Shown piece after piece: positions 1-10,300 of a DNA stretch of 64,000 nucleotides. How positions within the stretch are numbered: position 1 is the stretch's first letter; every line of letters starts with the position of its first letter. Under the pieces are notes generated by a model. The model did no database searches and was not told the origin of the DNA. It saw nothing but the letters and a program-made list of their open reading frames with translations. The stretch comes from Macrostomum hystrix (taxonomy: Eukaryota > Platyhelminthes > Macrostomidae), in the NCBI GenBank assembly GCA_950097015.1, contig CATNEN010000019.1, positions 1 to 64,000 of the forward strand. The letters are read 5' to 3'. The translations under genes were made by a program, and so were the position numbers.

Positions 1-531
1 GGCGTCAGTGCAGTCGACCTGTGGCGATACGGGGCTGCCCGAGGGCCACTCGAATCTCGACCTGCTGGCTGTGGTGGGTGGTGGGCGGAGAGACTCAGTC
101 AGCAGGCGCACAAAATACTCTAAAAAGTATCCTGACTCACTGTTGCAGGCTGCCTGAGTCCACACACGCAGGTATCCGAAAGATCTCTTGAGCATCGCGC
201 TGAGCAGCAGGATCTTCTTCTGCTCCGTGGTCGGCATGGCCAGCTTGGCAAGGTTGGGTGTTGCCGTGGCCTGGCCGCACAATGTCGCGCTGGCCGAGTA
301 GTTGAAGCTGCCTCTGGTTACCAAATCCTGTGTGTACACGCAGAGTCCGAGGTCGGGCAGATAATCGGAGTTCCAGCCATTGCTCGGCAAGGTGCAGAGA
401 CCGCTGCTGTCGCCATGGCAACCCACAGGCAGAAGCGCCAGCAGGACTAGCAGAAACAGCTGGATAGAGCCTGCATCAGGGCGGATTGGGGCACGAGCTT
501 TTGCTGTGATTTGTGACATTGTCCTGAACAT
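1..531 (-). CDS. Secreted C-type lectin-like protein, 5' part (runs off the window)
   Basis: Read on the minus strand, exon 1 runs from an ATG at 531 to 141 and exon 2 starts at 68 and leaves the window. The 72-nt intron (140-69) has a GTGAGT donor, a CTGAC branch-like site and a CCACCACAG acceptor; phases match (1/1). The ATG follows an in-frame TGA closely; a second ATG lies at 519. The protein has a 22-residue lead, a hydrophobic core (LFLLVLLALLPVG, about residues 25-37) typical of a signal peptide, then a C-type lectin-like pattern: LCVYTQD, SFNYSASATLCGQA, LAKLAMPTTEQKKILLL, RVWTQA, and FEWPSGSPVS, which recalls the W-x-(D/S)-G-S-P-V strand of the fold. A complete domain and its disulphide cysteines cannot be seen because the 3' end is missing. 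CTLD proteins bind glycans or act as secreted or receptor ectodomains; the ligand here is unknown. The long lead before the hydrophobic core is unusual, so the start is uncertain. Confidence 0.6.
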   Translation of the reverse strand, partial: MFRTMSQITAKARAPIRPDAGSIQLFLLVLLALLPVGCHGDSSGLCTLPSNGWNSDYLPDLGLCVYTQDLVTRGSFNYSASATLCGQATATPNLAKLAMPTTEQKKILLLSAMLKRSFGYLRVWTQAACNSESGYFLEYFVRLLTESLRPPPTTASRSRFEWPSGSPVSPQVDCTDA

Positions 532-626
532 TGCTCATGAATTCCTCAGCAGAGACGATGAATCGGTAAAGACTTTCTGAATTACCCTGGATCAGGAAAA
601 TCCAAGCTTCGTCAGTCAGCGGATGA

Positions 627-2209
627 CATGAGCAGGCAGTGGTGACAGACTTACATGAGCAGGCAGTGCTCACAGACTTACATGAGCAGGCAGTGGTGAC
701 AGACTTACATGAGCAGGTAGTGGTCACAGACTTACATGAGCAGGCAGTGGTCACAGACTTACATGAGCAGGCAGTGGTCAAAGACTTACATGAGCAGGCA
801 GTGGTCACAGACTTACATGAGCAGGCAGTGGTCAAAGACTTACATGAGCAGGCAGTGGTGACAGACTTACATGAGCAGGCAGTGGTCACAGACTTACATG
901 AGCAGGCAGTGGTCACAGACTTACATGAGCAGGCAGTGGTCACAGACTTACATGAGCAGGAAGTGGTGACAGACTTACATGAGCAGGCAGTGGTGACAGA
1001 CTTACATGAGCAGGCAGTGGTCACAGACTTACATGAGCAGGCAGTGGTCACAGACTTACATGAGCAGGCAGTGGTCACAGACTTACATGAGCAGGAAGTG
1101 GTCACAGACTTACATGAGCAGGAAGTGGTCACAGACTTACATGAGCAGGAAGTGGTCACAGACTTACATGAGCAGGAAGTGGTCACAGACTTACATGAGC
1201 AGGTAGTGGTCACAGACTTACATGAGCAGGTAGTGCTGACAGACTTACATGAGCAGGCAGTGGTCACAGACTTACATGAGCAGGAAGTGGTCACAGACTT
1301 ACATGAGCAGGAAGTGGTGACAGACTTACATGAGCAGGCAGTGGTGACAGACTTACATGAGCAGGCAGTGGTCACAGACTTACATGAGCAGGCAGTGGTC
1401 ACAGACTTACATGAGCAGGAAGTGGTCACAGACTTACATGAGCAGGAAGTGGTCACAGACTTACATGAGCAGGAAGTGGTCACAGACTTACATGAGCAGG
1501 AAGTGGTCACAGACTTACATGAGCAGGAAGTGGTCACAGACTTACATGAGCAGGTAGTGGTCACAGACTTACATGAGCAGGTAGTGCTGACAGACTTACA
1601 TGAGCAGGCAGTGGTCACAGACTTACATGAGCAGTCAGTGCTGACAGACTTACATGAGCAGGCAGTGGTCACAGACTTACATGAGCAGTCAGTGCTGACA
1701 GACTTACATGAGCAGGCAGTGGTGACAGACTTACATGAGCAGGCAGTGGTGACAGACTTACATGAGCAGTCAGTGCTCACAGACTTACATGAGCAGGCAG
1801 TGGTGACAGACTTACATGAGCAGGTAGTGGTCACAGACTTACATGAGCAGGCAGTGGTCACAGACTTACATGAGCAGGCAGTGGTGACAGACTTACATGA
1901 GCAGGCAGTGGTCACAGACTTACATGAGCAGTCAGTGCTCACAGACTTACATGAGCAGGCAGTGGTCACAGACTTACATGAGCAGGCAGTGGTGACAGAC
2001 TTACATAAGCAGGCAGTGCTCACAGACTTACATGAGCAGGCAGTGGTGACAGACTTACATGAGCAGGCAGTGCTCACAGACTTACATGAGCAGGCAGTGG
2101 TGACAGACTTACATGAGCAGGCAGTGGTCACAGACTTACATGAGCAGTCAGTGCTCACAGACTTACATGAGCAGGCAGTGGTCACAGACTTACATGAGCA
2201 GGCAGTGGT
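627..2209. repeat. 27-bp minisatellite, about 58 copies
   Basis: Tandem units built on catgagcaggcagtggtcac followed by agactta. Variation is confined to a few positions (gca/gaa/gta/tca and gtc/gtg/ctg/ctc). Because 27 is a multiple of three, long frames stay open on both strands: a nine-residue TDLHEQAVV-type repeat on plus and a CSCKSVTTA-type repeat on minus. A stretch near 960-1260 recurs 351 bp (13 units) later, so the array also grew by block duplication. On the minus strand every unit contains GTAAGT, a perfect splice donor core. Confidence 0.95.
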
Positions 2210-3322
2210 TTGCAATGTCTTTTCCATATCTGTTCTGTTGGATGTTATGACACTGGCTGAGCAGTCCTCAGATGATCCTGTTGTCCAGTTAGGCCCTGCT
2301 CAGCAGCCTGGCCGCTGCAGGGGGTTAAGTCGAGGCTTCAGTGTTTTGTCGCAGTGTTGCTATGGCAACCCCAATTTCCTAGCTGGGCAAGAGGTGCTGG
2401 CTTAGAGCTGGGCCACGGTTAGTCTTAGCCAGGGGGGGATACGACAGATGAGGAGGCTCAAAGTGGGAGGCTTTGATGATGGGATAATAAAATTGGGAGT
2501 CCGAGTGCCCAGCGCTTATCCAGTCTGTTGCTCCGCGGCTCTGCCTAACAGCAGGGCCCGCAGCAGCTCCCCAATGCACGGGGGAACTTGTCATTGCGGG
2601 ATAACTGCCTGACTACTAGGAAAGTATCGATTTTTTCGGTAGTGCAGACCCTCCTAGGGCTGAAGTGGTCAGGCACAATGGCCAGTGTACAGTGGACAAA
2701 TGCTCGCTTCTAATTTTAATGCATAAAAACTTTAGTAGCAAATGCAGGCAGTATCATTGCTACTGAGAGATGCTTTGCTAGAGAAGATTTGCAGGAGAAG
2801 CTATGTGTGCTGTCCAATGATTATCTTAGCTTTTATTTAACTAAATAAACATGATTATTGTCTTTATAATGCGTCATTCACTATGAAAGTTAAAAATGCA
2901 TGCCGAAATTCTAGGAAGTAAGGCCATGAATACAGATAGTTTTCATCTGTCCAAAAGTGCATAGAATATGAACTACACTTGTTTTCTTAAAATTTGCATT
3001 GCCAAGTACACGCTGATGACTCATAACTGGCCCCGCAATGTCCAGTGGGCAGGATATTCTCTCCGTCCTCTCTACCCCTCTGCGTCCTCTGAGGCCGCAT
3101 TGAAGCCTCAAGTTTCTTGCCACTTCTACCCCCAGCCTCGAATGTGATTGGCTGGCCAGTTTGCCCGCCACCCGAGCTCTCCAACAGCTGCATAGAAAAA
3201 CTGCCAACTATTGGTAAATGGAGACTTGAACGGCAGTTGGCTCGCTACTCCAGCTAATATTCGCTGCACAAGCTTCACCAGACGCAACGGCAGCAGCTCT
3301 ATTTGAAAGGCCACGGAAAGCT
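2210..3322. other. Non-coding spacer and 5' flank of the next gene
   Basis: Apart from the X-box at 2356 no gene or repeat is evident. An in-frame TGA at 3227-3229 bounds the downstream reading frame on its 5' side. Confidence 0.5.
2356..2369. promoter_or_regulatory. RFX X-box-like palindrome
   Basis: GTTGCTATGGCAAC matches the near-palindromic binding site of RFX transcription factors, which drive ciliary genes in animals. On the minus strand it lies about 130 bp upstream of an ATG at 2227 whose short frame reaches a TCAT|GTAAGT donor. This could therefore be the promoter side of the minus-strand transcript that ends in the lectin-like gene. The link is inferred. Confidence 0.5.
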
Positions 3323-4855
3323 ATGAAGGACAGTCGGCCGAGGAGGCACCCGTTGATGGCCCTCAGAGAGCGACTTAAGGGCGGCGGTCCGTTAGGCGCC
3401 GGGCCTGCGGCGAAGCGCAGTGCAGCATCTGCCGCCGCAGCCACTCTGTCCTCGATGACTAGAGCGAAGGAGGCACCGCTGTACTACCTGCCACCTCTCA
3501 GGGGAGCAGGGCACCACAGAGCCGGCCCCCAGCTGCTCAGCGACCAGCTCTATGAGACTGTTCACCCGTTGCTGTTCAACTCGGCCTCGCCCTCCATCAG
3601 CGGCATTGCCGGCAGTGGAGGCGACGGCGACTCGCTGATGCTCGGCGGTGGCGCCGCAGTTGCTAGACTGGGCGGAGGCGGCTCAGGAATCTCTTCCGCA
3701 GCCACGTCGTCAGTGTCAACACGGCCAGACAGCGACGCCTCGGCTGGAGGACGTCGGCCGAACTGCGACTGCGACTTCTGCCAGCGGGTGGCAGCAGCAG
3801 ACTTCTCACCAGACATCACAGCGGCGGCGGCGGCCTTGGCGGCAGCGGCGGCGGCGACAGCTGGATCCGACGTTACCAGGTCCGAGACAATCGACTGGTA
3901 CAATGTGTCCGCCGAGATCGAGGCCGCTGCTGCTGCCGCCTCGGCTGCTTCAAAGTCAGCCGCCGTGACTCAGCTGCGTGATCGAGCAACCGCGACAGTT
4001 GGAGACAGCACGCGGGAGTTCTTCGGCGATGAAGTTCGCCTGACACTCCAGAGTTCCGCTGCCATGCCGTCAACAGTGGCCACCGCGGCCGCTGCCTCAT
4101 CGACGCCGCATCAGCGGGCTCAGCAGAGTCAGCTGCCTGGAGAGTCCGCGATGCCGCCTTACTCTCGGCAGCTGCTGGCCCGCCTGCTGGCCGAGCCATC
4201 ACCGAGCACCACTACCAACACGGAGGGTGGTCAGGATGGCGACTTTCGGCATTCGCCAACGTCGTCCTCACCATCTGTTGGCAGCTTCATCGTGGGATCG
4301 CCGCTGCTGCACAACAGCCGCTGCAGCCCTGCAGCGAGCGGCGGCCTCACTGGCGGCGCACCCGTCAATCCCGATCTCGCCGGCCTCGACTTCAGCGGCG
4401 CTGCCAGCAGCTGCCGGCTGATTGGCTCAGTCGCTACCCCGACTTCAACTTCATCGCTGCTGTCTGCGACTCCTCCGCCTCCGCCACCACGGTCGATGCC
4501 ATCAATTCGGCATCAGAGGCCGCGTCCTCGCCTTCCTCACTGGAGCAACCTGCGAGTCTCGGGGCTCGCCCAGTCGCCATCCTCGACCTCGTCCTACAAG
4601 TCTTCCCTGATACCGTCCAGCACCGAGTCCTCCTTGAGTGGCTACAGGCCCGGCTCGATTGTGCTCACGCCACCGCCCGGGTTTGGCAGCCCGGCGCCCG
4701 ATGTCACCGTGGTTGCCGCGGTATCGTCTTCGGCTGAGGACGACACAGCCAGCCTGGAAGGCGCCGGCTTCGGCCGCGGTGCCTCAAGCCCTGCGGCTTC
4801 GCCGGTTCCGCAGGATGGCGCCGCAGCTGCGGCGGGCGAACGCATTTTCGAGTAA
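3323..4855 (+). CDS. Ala/Ser/Gly-rich low-complexity protein, 510 aa, unknown function
   Basis: A single open frame of 510 codons ends with TAA. The ATG at 3323 is the first after an in-frame TGA at 3227, which supports the start. No signal peptide or transmembrane segment is visible. The N-terminus is basic (MKDSRPRRHPLMALRERLK). The rest is largely poly-Ala, Ser and Gly tracts, consistent with intrinsic disorder. A small cysteine cluster CDCDFC sits at residues 148-153, and a PPPGF sequence at 450-454 matches the PPPG-hydrophobic consensus bound by GYF domains (GIGYF-type translational repressors are known to use it). GC-rich codon use matches the other coding exons and contrasts with the AT-rich flanks, so I judge it a real gene. 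Overlapping frames on the other strands are composition shadows. I do not recognise the family, and extra non-coding 5' exons are possible. Confidence 0.6.
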   Translation: MKDSRPRRHPLMALRERLKGGGPLGAGPAAKRSAASAAAATLSSMTRAKEAPLYYLPPLRGAGHHRAGPQLLSDQLYETVHPLLFNSASPSISGIAGSGGDGDSLMLGGGAAVARLGGGGSGISSAATSSVSTRPDSDASAGGRRPNCDCDFCQRVAAADFSPDITAAAAALAAAAAATAGSDVTRSETIDWYNVSAEIEAAAAAASAASKSAAVTQLRDRATATVGDSTREFFGDEVRLTLQSSAAMPSTVATAAAASSTPHQRAQQSQLPGESAMPPYSRQLLARLLAEPSPSTTTNTEGGQDGDFRHSPTSSSPSVGSFIVGSPLLHNSRCSPAASGGLTGGAPVNPDLAGLDFSGAASSCRLIGSVATPTSTSSLLSATPPPPPPRSMPSIRHQRPRPRLPHWSNLRVSGLAQSPSSTSSYKSSLIPSSTESSLSGYRPGSIVLTPPPGFGSPAPDVTVVAAVSSSAEDDTASLEGAGFGRGASSPAASPVPQDGAAAAAGERIFE

Positions 4856-6493
4856 GCTGCGCTGGCACTGACTCGGCGCAGAATTGTTTTACTGAGGTCC
4901 CGCGCCCAGAGATTTGTTTTAATTAGTTAGCGTAATATTCTTAGTTTTTTCTCAGCTTTTCCTATTGAGACACTTCAAAGCAGGCTTTTATTGCGAACTC
5001 AGCAGGTTTTAAGCTGATTCCCGTGACCCACCTGTACAGCCGCCCCGCCCCATTCGCTAATATAATACGTGTGTAATATCGGTGACAGTCTGCCTGCGGA
5101 TTGCAGGACACCATTCTGCTCCTCTCCCAGCTTGAAGTCCCTTGTTCAAACTCTCAGTTGTTTTAGACCCGTTTTGCTTGCTTCCTCGCTTTTTGTCTTG
5201 AAACACTTTTTATCGATCGATTGGACCAAGTGCTTCTCAGCTCACGAGAGCGCTTATTTTAGTCTTTGTAGTATTTGCTCATCAGTTGGCAGTCTTTGTT
5301 CCTGTGGCTGCGTTATTGATAATCTTCATAATAGAAAACTGAAAATTGCGCGAGTCCGAGACAATGGGTCTGAGTTATCAACTAATTCCGCCAGGTTTGG
5401 CACGCTTTTCATGTTGCAGGAAAATTTTATCCACTTTTTGCAGCTTAAATTTTGCAGCGCAACTTTGGTTCTCAGAATATCGAATATGAAAACGCATTTT
5501 ATATTTGTACAATATTTTCCAGACTTCATTTGTCATTTGAGAGGATGCACAAGCAAAGAGTGGGCTAAAGTTAAGTCGATATACAAGAAATCAGTTTTTT
5601 TCTAATTAAATTATCACTTCGACATGTGAATTAGCCCAAAAATGTATTGCATTTATTCTCTTACCGTTAAATTCTACTATCAGTAGCGAGTCACGAAGTT
5701 CGAAATATAAGTCAAAAATTAGCTTTGACTGATGGCTTACACAGGCACGAGACTCGCATTGGTTGGCCCTTTCCGCCCTGTGACGGCTGACACTATCGGC
5801 ACTCCAACAGCTCATTCTGTTACACACAGACGCTCAGAAGGGCAGGGAGACAGTGGGTGAGTCGGTCTTGAAGAGCCTTGCTGCTGAGCGTGCCGTATAG
5901 CAGCGGCAGGCAGCGGGCCCTATTATCATAGAGCCCGCAATGTCTCTGTGCATTGTTGTCAGTTTTCCGCACCGCCGACCCCCCTTGCCCCTTCATCTCC
6001 TCACAGCCAGCAGCGGAGTCTGTCTGCTTTGAATGGCCATTTTCTGTATTCGTGCTTCACCGCTGCCAAAATGCTGGACTGCTGGACGGAGAGCCCATGT
6101 GGGGGGAGCGGCTACCCGTTGCAGTTTTTTTGGTCAGGGCAGGGGTTGGAGACACAACGCTACTCAAGTTGTCAGGGTAACATTCACGAAGAGATGAAGG
6201 GCAGGTGAGGGGAGGCTGCAGCTGCGCTCAGAATTTGTTGCCAATGCGAGAGCATTGTTTTCTGTCCCCAGCCTGTCCTCCGCTCCTCTGCCCCGCTCTT
6301 CTTTATTTTCTTCTTCTGCTGTGTTTTGTGGATTCTTTGCAATCCTATTTTCTGACCACCCGCCCGCGCCTCCCAATTTCCTCATCCCAACAGCCAATTC
6401 CCAGCAAGCCAGGGAGTTTCTGGTGCAGGCCATAAGCAGAGGACTCAGGTGCTCACTCTTCAGGTTTCTTCAAAACAGAGATCCACTGCAGCA
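4856..6493. other. 3' flank of the 510-aa gene and 5' flank of the EF-hand gene
   Basis: AT-rich just after the stop at 4855 and mixed later. No convincing gene is seen. A 178-codon open frame at 5069-5605 has unbiased composition and no recognisable motif. Just before the EF-hand start are two acceptor-like sites (ctcactcttcag and cttcaaaacag, AG near 6462 and 6478), either of which could take a spliced leader or a 5' UTR exon. Confidence 0.4.
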
Positions 6494-6979
6494 ATGGCGG
6501 CGGCTACTAACCCTTCTGACGAGCCTGAGGTGAGCGAGGAGGAGCTGACGCGGTGGAACGACGTGTTCTCCCTGTTCGACAAGTACGGCGACGGCAACAT
6601 CGACAATGACACTCTGGGCGCCGTAATGCGCGCGCTTGGCCGATTGCCCACGGAGGCAGAGCTGCAGAAGCTCATCGCAGAAGTCGACACGGACGGCAAC
6701 GGGACCATGGACTTTGACGAGTTCTACCAGGTCATGTTGCGGTTTCCTAAGCTGCAGGGCTCCGTGGAGGAGCTCTCAGACGCCATCAAGGTGCTGGACC
6801 ACAATTGCGATGGCTACATAAACATGCAGGAGCTGCGGCACCTGCTCACCACCAAGGGCGAGCCGCTGACTGATGAGGAGTTGGACGCTCTGCTCAACAC
6901 CTTTCCTGCCGACGGCGATGGACGCGTCTCCTACCGGCTCATTGCTGAGAGCATCTGCGACTTGGGCGAGGAGTTGTGA
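6494..6979 (+). CDS. Calmodulin-like EF-hand protein, 161 aa
   Basis: An intronless frame from ATG 6494 (AATGGCGGCG context, 15 nt after an AAACAG acceptor-like site) to TGA. An in-frame ATG 45 nt upstream exists but lies before that acceptor, so I prefer 6494. Four EF-hand positions follow the calmodulin layout. Loop 1 (29-40, DKYGDGNIDNDT) lacks an acidic residue at position 3 and the glutamate at 12. Loop 2 (65-76, DTDGNGTMDFDE) is canonical. Loop 3 (102-113, DHNCDGYINMQE) is canonical. Loop 4 (138-149, PADGDGRVSYRL) has lost positions 1 and 12. Segments such as FSLFDK, LGAVMRALG and PTEAELQKLIAEVD are close to calmodulin. Calcium binding is therefore expected only in the two central hands. 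It could also be called a troponin C-like or flagellar calmodulin-like protein; the target is unknown. Confidence 0.9.
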   Translation: MAAATNPSDEPEVSEEELTRWNDVFSLFDKYGDGNIDNDTLGAVMRALGRLPTEAELQKLIAEVDTDGNGTMDFDEFYQVMLRFPKLQGSVEELSDAIKVLDHNCDGYINMQELRHLLTTKGEPLTDEELDALLNTFPADGDGRVSYRLIAESICDLGEEL

Positions 6980-7231
6980 GCTGCAGAGGGTTTTGGACGC
7001 ACATGTACTTTTATCTGTATCGGGAGTCTTATTCAGAATTTGTGCTGCCTCCGCACTGAGATCAAGACATAATTTATTTTGATGTTTGTATCTTGGTTTT
7101 ATAACTTCACTGGTGTCGAAATTTAGCTCCCGAAGTTCGAAGTTTTGAATATTACATGCAGATGACAATCAAAGCCGTCAGCAAAAACCTGCTTTGGTGC
7201 TGATTCACCTGCAAACACTGAGGCAAAGGAA

Positions 7232-7237
7232 AATAAA
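7232..7237 (+). terminator. Probable poly(A) signal of the EF-hand gene
   Basis: AATAAA about 250 nt after the stop codon at 6979, in AT-rich sequence. This is the first such hexamer in a typical 3' UTR distance. Confidence 0.4.
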
Positions 7238-7274
7238 TAGACTGGCTCGAATTGGACGAAATTCTGGGGCGTGA

Positions 7275-7373
7275 GAAACGATTTGTATCTCATGGAATCA
7301 TACACTTGCACATGGAATTCGGGTGAAACGATTTGTATCTCATGGAATCATACACTTGCACATGGAATTCGGG
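7275..7373. repeat. Perfect 50-bp direct duplication
   Basis: Two adjacent identical copies starting gaaacgatttgtatctcatg at 7275 and 7325. They lie just after the likely poly(A) site of the EF-hand gene. The identity implies a recent duplication. Confidence 0.9.
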
Positions 7374-7374
7374 C

Positions 7375-10300
7375 ATCATTTTCGCAAGAGATCTAAGGAT
7401 CCTGTAAAGAATACTTTTTCTGCCAGCAGTTTGCGTTGCCAAAAACTTTGCAGTGCCCAACTGCTTTGTATTCTGCATCGAATAGTACTTGTATTATTTA
7501 ATTTTGTTCCCAGTTTCTACAACAAGGGTTCCGTGAGAGATCGAGCAGTGGCCTTAAAAAAGATCAGCAGTTCAATATTATAATTACGGTCTATAATATT
7601 GATGTATATGTAATGCACCTATGCGACATGAATGAATTACAATTTTATTGTTTTCAATAGCTCTAGATAAAGAATGTCAAAATATGTCGAAATAATGTAA
7701 GATTCAGCTCGTAACTAAGACTTTTTAACATGCTATAGACTGCCCTGCTGCAGTGGCTCATGCTGCTACAACAGCACGTTGTACATACACGATAAATACA
7801 ACATTATTTCTTATAAACTTCTAGCTTCTTAAAAAATTTAAATTTGCGTGGCTAATACTTTAATTAATAAGTTTCACTCTATCAAGATCCAATAATCTAG
7901 ATCATATATGCAAGGCGCTTGTAGCACAGTCGAACTTTTGAATTGGAATTTCGGGAGTAGGAGGTCCAGTTTTGGAATCTCGATCAGCCCAAAGGGAAGC
8001 ACTTTTTACTTGATCCAACACTAATTGAGATCCCTAAGTGCTTCAGTTCACGGAACTTTGAACTTTGTACTATCAGCTCCTGGAATATAAATTTGAATGT
8101 GCGTGGCAGCCTCCCCAGTCTTAAATAGCGTTCGGTAGCGCCACGCAACAGCTGCCTGCGGCTGTACCACTGGCTGTAACCCAGCTAGGTGCACTTTCTC
8201 TAAACTTAATTTACTAAATAAATTTGTATATTTTAGTGTTCGTGAAAACGAATATGAATTTTATGAAATGTTGCAAAATTTGTGGGTCTGTTGTTAAATG
8301 AAAGCTTAGCTGATCGTGCTTTGAAAATTTTCTCTCGATATTTCACAGAAGACCACTTTGTGAAATGTAGGTCTAGGTCTAGGTCTCATGCACCGACACC
8401 AAGCTGTGATGGTTGGATTACAAATCAGATGCATGGAGAGATAAACTATTAAACGAAGCAGGGCATTCCTTACGTTCCGACCATTTTATTTGTCTCGAAT
8501 TTATACGTTTCACATTTCCGATTGTTTCCGAGACAATTGTGCTTTTTGTGTTCTATATTGTCTTTTTTTACATAAGAAAGTTTGAGCTACGTGACGTTCG
8601 GGCTTTTTAAGATATAACAAACGTGACAAAAGTCTACCTTATCAGCAAATATTTAAACATTATCTTGTGCATGAAATGCAGTTTACTGTTACTATAATTA
8701 AAGAATAGAGCAGTGAGAGCCAATAAACTGTACGACTACTTTATTGCGACAAGTAAAAAATATTATTTACGAAAATTGTAAAAAAAATTATACGACTTAT
8801 TTTCAGTATTTACTAGGTAGTAGTTATAACTTTCAATAAATTGTTCGCGACTTTTGTCAATCATATTCTTTTTCATGTATGAACCATGCCGATTGGACAA
8901 AGATGTAAATAGGCAAAATATGTAGTAGAGAACAAAAAATATACTCGAGTATTGTAAAGCTAGTCTACTTAAATATTCTATTATAAGAACTTATAGTTAG
9001 TCTATAAATGTCGTTAATCTATGATTGTGGGAAGTTTAGTACATAATTTGTGTAAATCATTAGGCTCCTTGTTATTTTAAAGAGATTTATTTTGTTCCTA
9101 TACAGAATGCATGTGACAACAGCATAACTAAATAACAAAGACAACCTTGTTTTTCTTATTATTACTTAGCTATCATTTGTATAGTAGGCCTAGGGCCTAG
9201 CTTAATTTGGGATACTGATACTTGAATATTTTTTGTTAATAGCCAACCTAGCTACTGCTAAAATAGCAGCATTGCACAGACAATTTGGTTATAGAGAAGG
9301 GAAGCAATTGTTAATTGATAGCCTAGCTATTCTCCGGACCCTTAAACATGCATACATATAGCTGCTCAGTACCTGGACACCTGCATGGACTTATAGCAAT
9401 ATTATATGCATTTTTCCTTTAATTTTTTCATTGTTCACACATAGCCCTAATGCCATAGTAATGAAGGTGATAGTTAGGTCAGAAAATTTAATTTAATTTA
9501 AGGTAAAAATATAATAAAAAAATAAAATGTAATAAAAATAAAAAATCAAATAAGGTAAATATAATTTTTTTATTTTTAATGCACTGTTTTTTTCATCGAA
9601 ATAATAATTCTGTTTTCCTTGATTAATTATTTGAAACTGCAAAATATTGCCATAAATTTAATATTAAGGTAAATACAATTTATTATATGATAAATTTATT
9701 GCCAATCTTTACTATTACTCTTTATTAGTAATTCACCATTTTTTGAAGAAAGCTTTTTTGTCTGTTAGTTATTTTCAATTAATTTAGGTAAACTTTTTTG
9801 TGGTCAAATTTATTTTCCCACACACTGCTACATTCCTGACTAGGCCAACGGCTAATGTAATGATTATCTTAATCATTCAAAATTATAAAGGCTACAATTA
9901 CAGTTGGCCTAAAGTCAAATACTACCCTAATGGAGAATATATGCTGTAATTTCTTTCCCAAGCATTATGGTGCTAGGCTTCTTGTCAGGTTTGAGTTTTG
10001 AACTGTCCAGAATTTACTATAGAAGAAAGTTATAGGAAAGGCATTCAGACATTAGGGTCTGTGGTAACTAGCTTATAGGCAAGATGCATATAGTATAGAC
10101 ACTCATTGTCTTCTAAATATAATTGCTAACTTTGTCTTATGAGTGAGTAGCCACCTGTCAGGAAATAATAGCAGGGTATGAACTGAGAGCAACTTGAATC
10201 CCATTGGGTGTAAGGTAGTAAAGATAGAAAGAATTGAAACAAAAATAATAAAGCCAGAGTCAAGAGTCTTACAAGGAGGATTGAAACCATGCTGCTCCTT

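Noticed and set aside
639-2405. A 588-codon plus frame (and a 583-codon minus frame) encoding nine-residue repeat proteins
   Set aside because: Both frames are automatic results of a 27-bp stop-free tandem unit; flanking parts show no coding features.
3562-4845. Several frames of 60-113 codons overlapping the 510-aa gene
   Set aside because: Shadows caused by GC-rich low-complexity codons of the main frame.
5069-5605. A 178-codon plus-strand open frame
   Set aside because: AT-rich composition, no motif, and no codon bias like the neighbouring genes; probably chance in the 3' flank.
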